Counted from the first letter of the stretch, positions 42,525 through 52,148 are shown. The stretch is DNA of 52,151 nt from Collinsella sp. (GCA_018376905.1 JAHAAK010000014.1:1-52151), one strand, 5' to 3'. Notes: generated by a model not told the origin, from the letters alone. A program made the numbers and translations.

Positions 42525-45500
42525 TTAAGCGAAGTAGGTCACGCCGCTCTCAAAGATCGGCATGAACTTATCGCCGGGGACATGCTCGGGCACGTTGCGG
42601 TACAGGTTGTCGCCGCGACGCTCGGCATGGCCCATCTTGCCCAGGACGCGGCCGTCGGGGCTCGTGATGCCCTCGATGGCGAGTGCGGAGCCGTTGGGGT
42701 TGACGGAGAGATCCATGCTGGGCTTGCCGTTCTCGCCCACGTACTGCGTGGCGACCTGGCCGTTGGCGATCAGCTGGGCGAGCACTTCGTCATTGGCGAC
42801 AAAGCGGCCCTCGCCGTGGCTGATGGCGACGGTGTAGGGGTCGTCCAGGCTGCACTGCGACAGCCACGGGGACAAGTTGGACGAGATGCGGGTGCGCACC
42901 AGACGGCTCTGGTGGCGACCGATGGTGTTGAACGTCAACGTGGGCGCATCGGGCGTGGCGTCGACGATGTCGCCGTAGGGCACCAGGCCGAGCTTGATCA
43001 GGGCCTGGAAGCCGTTGCAGATGCCCAGCATCAGGCCATCGCGGGCCTTGAGCAGGTCGCGGACTGCCTCGGTGACCTCGGGAGCGCGGAAGAACGCCGT
43101 GATGAACTTGGCAGAGCCATCAGGCTCGTCACCGCCCGAGAAGCCGCCGGGGATCATGACGATCTGGCTTGCACGGATGCGGCGGGCAAGCTCGTGGGTG
43201 CTCTCCGCGACGGCCTCGGGCGTGAGGTTGTTGATCACGAAAGTGTCGGCCTCGGCACCGGCGGCACGGAAGGCGCGGGCGCTGTCGTACTCGCAGTTGT
43301 TGCCGGGGAACACGGGGATGATCACGCGCGGGCGGGCGATCTTGGCGCCGCCATACACGTGGATGTTCTTGGCGCGGAAGTCGATGGTCTCGACCTCGGC
43401 GGTCTCGCCGGCGCTGCGGTAGGCGAAGACGCTCTCGATACCGCTTTCCCAGGCCTCCTGAAGCTCGGAGAGCTCGATGACCTCGGAGCCAGTATCGATG
43501 ACATAGCCCTCGACGGTGGTACCCAGGGGCTCGACGACAACGCCGTCGGCGACCTCGGGCAGCTCGGCGTCCTCGGCGAGCTCGACGATAAAGCTGCCGT
43601 AGAGCGGGGTGAAGAGGCTCTCCACGTCCACGTCCTCGGCAAGCTCGATGCCGATCTGGTTGCCGACGCACATCTTAAAGAGGCTCTCAGCGCCGCAGCC
43701 GTAGCCGGGTGTGGAGACGGCCAGGGCGTCGCCGGTGGCGGTGAGCGCCTCGACGGCGTCAAATGCGGCGAGAAGCTGCTGGGCATCGGGACGGTAGTCC
43801 TGACCATAGGTGGCGGGGGCGATACGGACAACGCGGTGCGTGAGGCCCTTGAACTCGGGGGAGACAGCGCGGGCCGCCTTGCCCACGGCAACAGCGAAGC
43901 TGATCAGAGTCGGCGGAACGTTGAGCTCGCCGGCCTCGTCCTCAAACGAGCCGCTCATGGAATCCTTACCGCCGATGGCGCCGGCACCCAGGTCGACCTG
44001 GGCCATAAGGGCGCCCAGGACGGCTGCCATGGGCTTGCCCCAGCGCTCTGCCTCGGTACGCAGACGCTCGAAGTACTCCTGGAAGGAGAGGTAGGCGCGC
44101 TTGTGCTCAAAGCCGGCGGCAACGAGCTTGGCGATGGACTCGACCACGGACAGGTAGGCGCCAGCAAACTGGTCGGCTTCCATCAGGTAGGGGTTGAAGC
44201 CCCATGCCATGGCGCTTGCCGTGGTGGTCTCGCCGTCCACGGGGAACTTGGCGACCATGGCCGAGCTCGGGGTGAGCTGCGTCTTGCCGCCAAAAGGCAT
44301 AAGCACGGTTGCGGCACCGATGGTGGAGTCAAAGCGCTCGGAAAGACCCTTGTTGGAGGCAACGTTGAGGTCGGTGACAAGCGAGGTCATGCGCTCGGCA
44401 AGCGTGGTGCCGGCCCAGCTGGGTTGCCACACGCTGCGGGCGCACACGTGGGCGACTTGGTGCTTGGGCGCGCCGTTGGAGTTGAGGAACTCGCGGGACA
44501 GATCGACGATGGCGACGCCGTTCCAGGCCATGCGCATGCGCGGCTCGGCGGTAACCTCGGCGATAACGGTCGCCTCGAGGTTCTCCTCGGCGGCGTAGCC
44601 CATGAACTCCTCGACGTCACCATCGGCGACGGCGCAGGCCATACGCTCCTGGGACTCGGAGATAGCGAGCTCGGTGCCGTCCAGGCCGTCATACTTCTTA
44701 GTCACGGTGTCCAGGTCGACATACAGGCCGTCGGCAAGCTCGCCCACAGCGACCGAGACGCCGCCGGCGCCAAAGTCATTGCAGCGCTTGATCAGACGGC
44801 AGGCGTCGCCGCGGCGGAACAGACGCTGCAGCTTGCGCTCGACCGGGGCGTTGCCCTTCTGGACCTCGGCACCCGAGGTCTCGATGGACTCGGTGTTCTG
44901 GGTCTTGGAGGAGCCGGTGGCACCGCCGATGCCGTCACGGCCGGTGCGGCCGCCCAGCAGGATGATCTTGTCGGTGGGGGCGGGGCACTCGCGACGCACG
45001 TGGTTTGCCGGGGTAGCGCCCACGACGGCGCCGACCTCCATGCGCTTGGCCACGTAACCGGGGTGATAGAGTTCGTTGACCTGACCGGTGGCAAGGCCGA
45101 TCTGGTTGCCGTAGCTGGAGTAGCCGGCGGCAGCAGTGGTCACGAGCTTACGCTGCGGCAGCTTGCCCTCGAGCGTCTCGGAAACCGGGACGGTGGGGTC
45201 GCCGGCGCCGGTGACGCGCATGGCCTGGTACACATAGCTGCGGCCCGAGAGCGGGTCACGGATAGCGCCGCCCACGCAGGTGGCGGCACCGCCGAAGGGC
45301 TCGATCTCGGTCGGGTGGTTGTGGGTCTCGTTCTTAAAGAGGAACAGCCAGTCCTGGTCCTCGCCATCGACATCGACCTTTACCTTGACGGTGCAGGCGT
45401 TGATCTCCTCGGACTCGTCGACATCGGTCATGACGCCGGTCTTCTTAAGGTATTTGGCGCCGATGGTGCCCATGTCCATGAGGCAGACGGGCTTGGCGTC

Positions 45501-46271
45501 GCGACCGAGCTCGTGGCGCATCTCCATATAGCGGTCGAAGGCCTGCTGCACCACGGCGTCGTCGATCGTCACGTCGTCCAGGACGGTGCCGAAGGTGGTG
45601 TGGCGGCAGTGATCGGACCAGTAGGTGTCGATCACGCGGATCTCGGTGATGGTGGGGTCGCGATCCTCATCGTGGAAGTACTGCTGGCAGAAGGCGATGT
45701 CCGCCTCGTCCATGGCAAGACCGCGTTCGGCGATAAAGGCGGCAAGGCCGGCCTCATCGAGCTCGCGGAAGCCGTCGAGCACTTCGACGGGCTGGGGCTC
45801 GGGGGTCTCCATGTACAGCGTCTCGGGCAGGTCGAGCGAGGCGATGCGCGCCTCGACGGGGTTCACCACGTAGTGCTTGATGGCCTCGATTGCGGCCTCG
45901 TCCAGAGCGCCCGAGATCATATAGACCTTGGCGGAGCGCACAGCGGGGCGCTCGCCCTGGCTGATGAGCTGCACGCACTCGCTGGCGGAGTCGGCGCGCT
46001 GGTCAAACTGGCCAGGCAGGAATTCGACGGCAAAGACGGCGCCATCGCTTGCGGGGAGCTCGTCGTAGGTCACATCGACCTGGGGCTCGCTAAAGACGGT
46101 CGGCACGCAGGAGCGGAAAAGCTCCTCGTCGATGCCCTCGACGTCGTAGCGGTTGATGATCCTCAGGGCCTCGATGCCCTTGATGCCGAGAATCTCGGTC
46201 AGCTCGCCCTTGAGCTGCTGAGCCTCGACGTCGAACCCGGGTTTCTTCTCCACGTAGATACGAGAGACCAT
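42525..46271 (-). CDS. purL: Phosphoribosylformylglycinamidine synthase, single-chain PurL with glutaminase
   Basis: The 1248-residue enzyme turns FGAR, glutamine and ATP into FGAM in purine synthesis. The synthetase part holds DTYWSDHCRHTTF and THNHPTEIEPFGGAATC. The C-terminal glutaminase holds Cys1085 in GICNGF and His1215/Glu1217. The layout fits the clade II type of clostridia and coriobacteria rather than the separate PurS/PurQ/PurL of most actinobacteria. The start has AAGGCAGG upstream. A very long open frame on the opposite strand is a by-product of codon bias. Confidence 0.97.
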   Translation of the reverse strand: MVSRIYVEKKPGFDVEAQQLKGELTEILGIKGIEALRIINRYDVEGIDEELFRSCVPTVFSEPQVDVTYDELPASDGAVFAVEFLPGQFDQRADSASECVQLISQGERPAVRSAKVYMISGALDEAAIEAIKHYVVNPVEARIASLDLPETLYMETPEPQPVEVLDGFRELDEAGLAAFIAERGLAMDEADIAFCQQYFHDEDRDPTITEIRVIDTYWSDHCRHTTFGTVLDDVTIDDAVVQQAFDRYMEMRHELGRDAKPVCLMDMGTIGAKYLKKTGVMTDVDESEEINACTVKVKVDVDGEDQDWLFLFKNETHNHPTEIEPFGGAATCVGGAIRDPLSGRSYVYQAMRVTGAGDPTVPVSETLEGKLPQRKLVTTAAAGYSSYGNQIGLATGQVNELYHPGYVAKRMEVGAVVGATPANHVRRECPAPTDKIILLGGRTGRDGIGGATGSSKTQNTESIETSGAEVQKGNAPVERKLQRLFRRGDACRLIKRCNDFGAGGVSVAVGELADGLYVDLDTVTKKYDGLDGTELAISESQERMACAVADGDVEEFMGYAAEENLEATVIAEVTAEPRMRMAWNGVAIVDLSREFLNSNGAPKHQVAHVCARSVWQPSWAGTTLAERMTSLVTDLNVASNKGLSERFDSTIGAATVLMPFGGKTQLTPSSAMVAKFPVDGETTTASAMAWGFNPYLMEADQFAGAYLSVVESIAKLVAAGFEHKRAYLSFQEYFERLRTEAERWGKPMAAVLGALMAQVDLGAGAIGGKDSMSGSFEDEAGELNVPPTLISFAVAVGKAARAVSPEFKGLTHRVVRIAPATYGQDYRPDAQQLLAAFDAVEALTATGDALAVSTPGYGCGAESLFKMCVGNQIGIELAEDVDVESLFTPLYGSFIVELAEDAELPEVADGVVVEPLGTTVEGYVIDTGSEVIELSELQEAWESGIESVFAYRSAGETAEVETIDFRAKNIHVYGGAKIARPRVIIPVFPGNNCEYDSARAFRAAGAEADTFVINNLTPEAVAESTHELARRIRASQIVMIPGGFSGGDEPDGSAKFITAFFRAPEVTEAVRDLLKARDGLMLGICNGFQALIKLGLVPYGDIVDATPDAPTLTFNTIGRHQSRLVRTRISSNLSPWLSQCSLDDPYTVAISHGEGRFVANDEVLAQLIANGQVATQYVGENGKPSMDLSVNPNGSALAIEGITSPDGRVLGKMGHAERRGDNLYRNVPEHVPGDKFMPIFESGVTYFA

Positions 46272-46455
46272 TGGTTCCTGCCTTCCTGATCGGTTGGGCG
46301 TACGGTACGGTATGCGGCAGCGGTCGGTTTACGGGGCAAGCCTCGCGGTCGCCTTGAGCCACATGTTTGTAAACCTCACTATGATACGACAGCTCGCGGC
46401 GCGTTGAGGACGGCGAGGGTGCTACAGTGGGGCTCAAACAAGAGAAAGGCATCAC

Positions 46456-48018
46456 ATGGCATTCGTTTCGCTCGCCATCATCGCACTCGTGGCCTTTGCG
46501 AGTCCTTTTATCGCCTCGGCGATTCCTGGAAAACCCGTTCCCGAGACGGTCTTTTTGCTCGTGCTCGGCGCGGTGCTGGGACCCCATATGCTCGGCGTCA
46601 TCCATGTAGATGCCGAGGTCTCGCTTGTGTCCGAGCTCGGTCTGGCCTTCTTGTTCCTGCTTGCCGGCTTTGAGATCGACCCCAAGAGCATCACGGGCGT
46701 CGAGGGGCGCTACGGCTTGGCGACGTGGGTCGTCACGTTTGGTATCGCCTGGCTTGCCGTGCGCTTTACCCCGTGGTTCTCGGTCAGTCATTTCGACGGT
46801 ATCGCCGTGACGCTTGCCCTCACTTCTACGGCGCTCGGCACGCTCGTGCCCATCATGCGTGAGCGTTCGCTCACCGGTACACGCGTGGGCGACTCGATTC
46901 TCGCGTATGGCACTTGGGGCGAACTTGGGCCCGTGCTCGCCATGTCGGTGTTGCTGTCTGCCCGCACTGGCATCCAAACGCTCGTAATCCTTGGCTTGTT
47001 TGCGGCGGTTTGCGTGTTGCTGGCCGTGGTCCCTAGCCGCTCCAAGCGCGTCGGCAGCCGCTTCTTTGCGTTTGTCGAGGAACGTGCCGATACCACGTCG
47101 CAGACCTTCGTGCGCCTGACGGTGCTCATCCTGGTCACGCTCGTGGCGTTCTCGGCCGTCTTTGATCTCGACATCGTGTTGGGTTCTTTTGCCGCCGGCT
47201 TTGTCCTGCGCTATATCATCCCCGAGGGCAACCATACGCTCGAGACCAAGCTCGACGGCCTGGCCTACGGCTTTTTGATTCCGGTGTTCTTTACCGTATC
47301 GGGCGCAAAGATCGACCTGACGGCCGTGGCGTCGCGCCCCGGGCTGCTCGTGGGCTTTATCGTGGCGCTGCTGATAATTCGTGCCGTGCCCATTCTTATT
47401 TCTATGAGCATTTGTCCCGCGACGCGCGATGTGTCGGCGTATGGTCGCATTACCGTGGCGCTCTACTGCACCACGGCCCTGCCGATCATCGTTGCCGTGA
47501 CAAGCGTTGCCGTCAACGCGGGCGCGCTGTCGCAAGATATTGCGTCGGTCATGGTTGCCGCCGGTGCCATCACGGTGTTCTTGATGCCGCTGCTCGCGCA
47601 GCTCTTCTATCGCGTGGTCGACGCCGCGCCGGTCGCCGCCGTGGCAGAAGTTGCCGAGCATCCATCCGATGCGCTCGATATCCTGCGTGCCCATCACGAT
47701 TTGGCGAGTCTGCTCGCACGAGAGCACGAGCTGCTGACCTCGCATGGCCATGGTCGCGTATTCGAGGGCCTGCCTACGCTCGATACGATTGCCGAGCGTC
47801 TTTCCGCCGAGGCAGCGAGCGGCCACATCGATGCCCGCATCGTGGACGCGGCGCATCTTCTTGCCGATAAGACCTATGGAGACGAGGTTGACCCGTCCGA
47901 GCTGACTCCGCGCGAGCGTCGCCGCCTGGAGCGCGCCAAGCTCGCCGTGCGCGAATACCGCCGCCGCATGTTGGAGCTCTATGCAAGAGAAGAAGCCGAG
48001 GACGACGACGGCAAGTAG
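46456..48018 (+). CDS. CPA2-family cation:proton antiporter
   Basis: The 520-residue protein has about twelve membrane segments (about 1-390) with LGLAFLFLLAGFEID and GSFAAGFVLRYIIPEGN of the KefB/Na-H exchanger group. A charged cytosolic tail (about 400-520) lacks a clear TrkA-N or UspA motif. It probably exchanges Na+ or K+ for protons. AGAAAGG lies before the ATG. Its 3' UTR holds a 62-bp repeat array followed by a strong terminator. Confidence 0.9.
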   Translation: MAFVSLAIIALVAFASPFIASAIPGKPVPETVFLLVLGAVLGPHMLGVIHVDAEVSLVSELGLAFLFLLAGFEIDPKSITGVEGRYGLATWVVTFGIAWLAVRFTPWFSVSHFDGIAVTLALTSTALGTLVPIMRERSLTGTRVGDSILAYGTWGELGPVLAMSVLLSARTGIQTLVILGLFAAVCVLLAVVPSRSKRVGSRFFAFVEERADTTSQTFVRLTVLILVTLVAFSAVFDLDIVLGSFAAGFVLRYIIPEGNHTLETKLDGLAYGFLIPVFFTVSGAKIDLTAVASRPGLLVGFIVALLIIRAVPILISMSICPATRDVSAYGRITVALYCTTALPIIVAVTSVAVNAGALSQDIASVMVAAGAITVFLMPLLAQLFYRVVDAAPVAAVAEVAEHPSDALDILRAHHDLASLLAREHELLTSHGHGRVFEGLPTLDTIAERLSAEAASGHIDARIVDAAHLLADKTYGDEVDPSELTPRERRRLERAKLAVREYRRRMLELYAREEAEDDDGK

Positions 48019-48068
48019 TCGATACCGGTGCTGAGACGGCATTCCAGTTTGAAAGTTAGCCTCGAAAC

Positions 48069-48331
48069 GGGACGCGGTTTCCGCCCAGGGCCTCTACGGG
48101 AAAGCGCATCCCACTCTGAGGGCTCGAAACGGGATGCGGTTTCCGGATGAAGCCCTTGGCGGAAAGTGCATCCCGGTTTGAAGGCTCAGAACGGGATGCG
48201 CTTTCCGGAACAAGGCCCTTTGGGAAACTGCATCCCGGAACAGACGCCCAGAGTGGGACGCAGTTTCCGCGAGAGGCCCGTTGCGGAAAGTGCGTCCCGT
48301 TCTGAGCTAGAAAACTGGGACGCAGTTTCCG
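48069..48331. repeat. Tandem array of 44-bp palindromes with a 62-bp period
   Basis: Each unit has a left arm near GGGAYGCRGTTTCCG and a right arm near CGGAAARTGCRTCCC, 44 bp in all, then 18 bp of less conserved spacer. Units start at 48069, 48131, 48193, 48255 and 48317; the last is a half unit. The period is exact, while arm bases vary. A degenerate right half may precede the array (48038-48046). Transcribed, it gives four stable hairpins in the antiporter 3' UTR. Confidence 0.93.
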
Positions 48332-48345
48332 CCCAAATAGAAGAA

Positions 48346-48384
48346 GGCGCGCTGTCTGCATCGATCGCAGACAGCGCGCCTTTT
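48346..48384 (+). terminator. Intrinsic terminator after the repeat array
   Basis: GGCGCGCTGTCTGC (48346-48359) pairs with GCAGACAGCGCGCC (48367-48380), followed by TTTT. It closes the antiporter transcript. Confidence 0.92.
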
Positions 48385-48494
48385 GCGTAGAGCTCTGTTG
48401 AGGTTTGAAGCCTAGGCTCGCTGTGTAAATAAGTAAACCTTAATTTCCAATACTCCGAATTTTGAAATTAGATAACACATTTTTGGAGTCTTAA

Positions 48495-48523
48495 TTGCAA
48501 ATATCGGACTTATTCGAAATAAT
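48495..48523 (+). promoter_or_regulatory. Promoter of the Fic gene
   Basis: TTGCAA (48495-48500) and AATAAT (48518-48523) are 17 bp apart, close to the sigma-70 consensus, 44 bp ahead of the Fic start. The region 48421-48550 is much more AT-rich than the core genes. Inverted AATTTC/GAAATT stretches around 48441-48470 may bind a regulator. Confidence 0.6.
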
Positions 48524-48566
48524 GAAAGAGGATATGGCTATTTGATTTCAAAGGAGCGATGAAGCG

Positions 48567-49808
48567 ATGGCGTACAAGACGCTCGAAAAACTCTTTTATG
48601 CAGATTCAAGCTCTGATCGTTATGCTCGCCATGACAAGCTTCTGCACGAACGTCTTACTGCTGACGGCACGGTGCGGACTGGAATTCACCTTGAGCATGG
48701 TGAACTGTTCGCTTGTGTTCCTTTGGACCTGTCCGTTGCTAGCGAGCGGATCCTCAGAAAAGAGCGAAAGATTTCCAACCTGTGGAACAGCTTGCCTTAT
48801 GTGGCTTTGGGGGCCTCGATTCGTTCGCTGGTGCTTGAGGAGGTTGTATTTAGCAACGAGATGGAGGGCGTGCACAGCACGCGGCGCCAGATTGAAGCGG
48901 CACTGGAGTCTGCGGAGGATGCTACGGTCGAACTTTGCGGTGCCGCCGAAAAGGAACACACTCCTTTTATTGAATTCGCTCGTCTCTATCTTCAGCTGGC
49001 GGATGGTCCAAATCGTCCCGGCAAACCCGAGGATATCCGCGAGATTTTCGATGCCGTCACTAAAGGCGTGCTTGACCCGAAGGACCGTCCGGATGGCAAG
49101 ATGTTTCGTTTGGGTCCCGTTGTGATTGAGAACAGTCGGGGCAAGATTCTCCATCAGGGTGTTTCCTCGGAGCCCGAAATCATTGACCTCCTTGGCAAGA
49201 TGATAGAGCTTGGCAATCGCGAAGATGTCCCAAGCCTTTATGTAGCCTCGCTCTGCCATTTCCTCTTTGAGTATATTCACCCTTTCTATGACGGCAACGG
49301 GAGGACGGGGAGATACCTTCTGGCGTTGAGCTTGAACGAGACGTTATCGCAGCCGACCGTGCTGTCGCTCTCCAGGACAATTGCCGAGAATAAAACTGCA
49401 TATTACAAGGCGTTCGATGTGGTGGAGAGGCCCCTTAACGGCAGTGAGGCTACTTCGTTTGTCGCAATGATACTCAATTTGGTCGAGCAGGCGCAGGATG
49501 CCGTTCTGAGTGATTTGGTTGAAAAACGTACGCAGCTCGAGGATCTTAAGACGGCAATCGAAGAGCTCGACGGCTCATTTACCGAAAGGGCAAAAGATAT
49601 TCTTTTTTATGCGGCCCAGATGCATATTTTCGAAGCCTTTGGTGAGTCCACGCTTCATGGCGTGTCGGGCTATCTCGATGTAACAAAGCCGACAGCGAGT
49701 AGGTCATTGTCAAGCCTAATCGCCGCCGGCTATTTAGAAAAGGTGTCCGCAAGGCCGCTTGTGTGCAGGATGACGGGGTCGGGACTTAATCTGCTCGGGC
49801 TAGAGTGA
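48567..49808 (+). CDS. Fic-domain AMPylase/regulator, class II, with C-terminal winged helix
   Basis: The 413-residue protein has the Fic motif HPFYDGNGRTGR (238-249, catalytic His238). An N-terminal inhibitory motif SNEMEG (96-101) fits the (S/T)xxxE(G/N) rule, so activity should be self-limited. The C-terminal part (about 345-410) holds a helix-turn-helix-like segment (VSGYLDVTKPTASRSLSSL). Fic proteins transfer AMP to target proteins; this layout is common in free-standing bacterial versions. ATG 48567 has AAAGGAG at about 10 nt. It is AT-richer than the core genes, which suggests transfer. No clear terminator follows before 49936. Confidence 0.92.
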   Translation: MAYKTLEKLFYADSSSDRYARHDKLLHERLTADGTVRTGIHLEHGELFACVPLDLSVASERILRKERKISNLWNSLPYVALGASIRSLVLEEVVFSNEMEGVHSTRRQIEAALESAEDATVELCGAAEKEHTPFIEFARLYLQLADGPNRPGKPEDIREIFDAVTKGVLDPKDRPDGKMFRLGPVVIENSRGKILHQGVSSEPEIIDLLGKMIELGNREDVPSLYVASLCHFLFEYIHPFYDGNGRTGRYLLALSLNETLSQPTVLSLSRTIAENKTAYYKAFDVVERPLNGSEATSFVAMILNLVEQAQDAVLSDLVEKRTQLEDLKTAIEELDGSFTERAKDILFYAAQMHIFEAFGESTLHGVSGYLDVTKPTASRSLSSLIAAGYLEKVSARPLVCRMTGSGLNLLGLE

Positions 49809-49935
49809 GCACCGGTTGTTAGGCGAATGGGCGCTCAAAGGACTCGTCCACTATTCCTTTACAGCGCAAAGCTGCTCTTGCATCGGAAGCGCCTTTGAGA
49901 CCCCCCCAACGGACTCTCGTGTCAAATAGAGGAGA

Positions 49936-51411
49936 TTATGATTCAATCTCGTTCGACACGTACGCCATGAGTTCATCGTCTAAGGCCTTCAAAGAGTTTT
50001 TGATTTCCTGTCTGCGCGCGCGAGCCTGTTCTATTTTTGCGTCACATTCTCGTTTCGCTTTGAATTCGAATGGGCTGAAGAAGGAACGTCTGCTCTTAAG
50101 CTCTCGAAGTTCGTTTCCCAGCTGGTCAAATTCCTCTTCGAGCCATTGTTTTTGCGACTTTTTAACAGGATTATCTAACCAATATTTGGCCTGGAGCTCT
50201 GTTTCTTTTTCAGCGCGCTCACGTTCCTTCTTCTTCTCGGGGTCGTATTCGTCACGCTTTGCCATGTCCTTTACTAGCTGTTCCCTCCGAAGCTGTTTCG
50301 CCTCATCGCTGAGGAAAAAACCGTCGTTAGTTATTTGCCCGCTGGAGTATTGGCTGTGGTATCGGCGATTTGTTCGGACATTGATACATCGCTCCTCGAG
50401 AGTGCACAATATGCCCCAGCATTTTAAGAGCAGCTCATCTGTGGCAGCACCTTGCTTTGCGACCTTATTGTCAGAGAGGTCGATGGCTAAGCGAGCTGCT
50501 TTTACGCAACTATCGTATGCGTCTATGCATAAATCAAAAGCTTCCTCTTCGTTGTCATAGTCGAAATCACTTGTCCCGTAGTAATCAAACACACGAACCT
50601 TGTTCCATCGCTCTGACCATGCGTTACTGCCGTGGACCGCAGAGCTTAGGATTGTGATTGCAGCATTGAAATACATTGATGAAATGTTGCGCTCTGCAAG
50701 ACCGGAAAGGTCTTCGGTAAAGGCGTCGAGGAACTCTTCGATATTCTCAGGTATCTCGGCACTCTCCCCCTGCTCCTTGCTGAGCCTCTTTACGGCAGCC
50801 GTCTGTAACTCGCACGCGGCCTCTATATTTTTCCATTGGAGTTCACGCGACTGTAGGTGACGAATAAGCTCCGATTGAACTAACTCTAGATTCTTCGCAT
50901 TCGGTAGATTTGCAAGTTTCTGGCAGAAAAAGTCTGTCTCTGAGTTTGCGATAGCTCGCAGATGCTCAATGAAACCTATCGCTATGTTTAGCGCGTCGTT
51001 TATCTCATCAAAATCTGATGGGACTCGATTTAGCAGCTTTAGCATATTAATGCATGCTGCATTTGATTCCGACAAGCGATCGTTGTCAAACGCGAGCTGC
51101 CAGTCTATCGCTTTTGCCTTTATTGACCATGCCTCGGCGTTCTCAAGATCAATCTCGAGGACCATGGAGGCATATTTCTCAGCATCGGCGTTGTTACCTG
51201 CTTTTTGAGCAGTTCTAGCTAGGGCGAGATATCTATTGACATCTTCAGTGCGGTCTGTTTTTACCGTGCCTTCGACTTGGACAACGCCCTCGACCATCAT
51301 TTTCTTTGCGGTTTCAAGCGTGTATTTCATTCCGCAACTTTGACAGACGAAGAAGTCTCCATCCTTGATTATTTCTGTGCTTCCGCAGAGCTCGCATTGC
51401 AGCGCCTTCAT
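49936..51411 (-). CDS. Zinc-ribbon and TPR-like helical protein, partner of TIR-like gene
   Basis: The 491-residue protein starts with a zinc ribbon (Cys6, Cys9, Cys23, Cys26; TFIIB-like), then a TPR-like stretch (NRYLALARTAQKAGNNADAEKYA and following, about 58-100). A long helical middle and a charged coiled coil at the end (about 375-480) follow. I do not recognise a named family. Its ATG overlaps the stop of the TIR-like gene (ATGA), so both are made together. It is a candidate sensor or scaffold for the TIR-like effector; this is inferred. Confidence 0.75.
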   Translation of the reverse strand: MKALQCELCGSTEIIKDGDFFVCQSCGMKYTLETAKKMMVEGVVQVEGTVKTDRTEDVNRYLALARTAQKAGNNADAEKYASMVLEIDLENAEAWSIKAKAIDWQLAFDNDRLSESNAACINMLKLLNRVPSDFDEINDALNIAIGFIEHLRAIANSETDFFCQKLANLPNAKNLELVQSELIRHLQSRELQWKNIEAACELQTAAVKRLSKEQGESAEIPENIEEFLDAFTEDLSGLAERNISSMYFNAAITILSSAVHGSNAWSERWNKVRVFDYYGTSDFDYDNEEEAFDLCIDAYDSCVKAARLAIDLSDNKVAKQGAATDELLLKCWGILCTLEERCINVRTNRRYHSQYSSGQITNDGFFLSDEAKQLRREQLVKDMAKRDEYDPEKKKERERAEKETELQAKYWLDNPVKKSQKQWLEEEFDQLGNELRELKSRRSFFSPFEFKAKRECDAKIEQARARRQEIKNSLKALDDELMAYVSNEIES

Positions 51412-52109
51412 TTCGATTGCTCCATTTCATACCCCTTGCTGTTCATTTCCCGTATTAGTTTCTGCTTTATCTCAAAAACGTCATCCTTGTAAGGGAGATA
51501 TAACATGCCGTTTATATCGGACGGTTTTTCTATTGGCGGGTCAGTTTCTTTGAGAAGGATCGCGGTTCTGGACCTATCAAATTTCATCAGTAGCATCCCG
51601 AGTTCCAAAACTACGTTCTGGCGAGCTCTTGGCTGTGGTTGATTCTGTTCATTCTTTGGATAGCCCATATCGTCCGGGGTCATAAGCACGATTCCGAAAT
51701 TTGCACGAGGGATGTATTCCATTAGTTGTTCAATTATTGTTCGGCCCCCCATGGGCTGATTATCGAGAAAAATTGGCTCGAGATTCAACTCTTCGAGAAG
51801 ACGTTGGAGTTGGTTTCGTGCAGTTTTATCGTGGCCATAAACAACGAAAACTTTGTTGTTTGGTTCGTCAACGATTTCATCTTCAATGGCTTCTCGAACT
51901 TGATCAGCGTTATTTCCTTGACAAAAGAAGCCGCCGCTGTCGTAGACATATACGGCTGTTCCATTCTCGAGCTTTATTCGATAGCCAATAGTTTTGTATC
52001 TCTGGGTCTTTTTTACCGGAATATCTTTTGAAACAAGAAGCGAGATTAATTTAGGCTCTGTTAGACCAGGATTGACATTCCGCCCCGTCATCTTCTTGCG
52101 ATTGCACAA
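51408..52109 (-). CDS. TIR-like (Cap12/Pycsar-type) domain protein
   Basis: The 233-residue protein has an N-terminal module (about 18-75; GYRIKLENGTAVYVYDSGG), loosely like the substrate-binding part of RNase HIII. A TIR-like domain follows (about 86-210): VFVVYGHD, GGRTIIEQLMEY, MTPDDMGY and RQNVVLELGMLL, where Glu169 would be the catalytic residue. This domain group occurs in CBASS and Pycsar NADase effectors. TTG 52109 has AAGGGG at 6 nt; ATG 52091 is a weaker alternative. No cyclase gene is in view, though the upstream side is cut off by the window end. Confidence 0.82.
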   Translation of the reverse strand: MCNRKKMTGRNVNPGLTEPKLISLLVSKDIPVKKTQRYKTIGYRIKLENGTAVYVYDSGGFFCQGNNADQVREAIEDEIVDEPNNKVFVVYGHDKTARNQLQRLLEELNLEPIFLDNQPMGGRTIIEQLMEYIPRANFGIVLMTPDDMGYPKNEQNQPQPRARQNVVLELGMLLMKFDRSRTAILLKETDPPIEKPSDINGMLYLPYKDDVFEIKQKLIREMNSKGYEMEQSK

Positions 52110-52112
52110 TGG

Positions 52113-52148
52113 TCGCCCCTTGTCGAATCTGAATCCGGCAAGGGGCGA
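52113..52148 (-). promoter_or_regulatory. Leader hairpin covering the TIR-like gene's Shine-Dalgarno
   Basis: TCGCCCCTTG (52113-52122) and CAAGGGGCGA (52139-52148) form a perfect 10-bp stem with a 16-nt loop. On the minus strand the downstream arm contains the AAGGGG ribosome site (52116-52121) used for the TTG start at 52109. Translation may therefore need the stem to open. Confidence 0.6.

Noticed and set aside
42027..46289. Open frame of 1420 codons on the plus strand opposite purL
   Set aside because: It is an antisense shadow of purL: repetitive Gly/Leu/Asp/Val/His-rich composition, no ribosome site, no family motif, while purL has full motifs on the other strand.
46090..48042. 650-codon minus-strand frame opposite the antiporter
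   Set aside because: It runs from purL through the intergenic region and is Arg/His/Gly-rich; the antiporter on the plus strand has clear membrane segments and a start site.
48069..48331. CRISPR array
   Set aside because: Units are internal palindromes with alternating arm orientation, arms vary between copies, the 18-bp spacers are too short and no cas gene is present.
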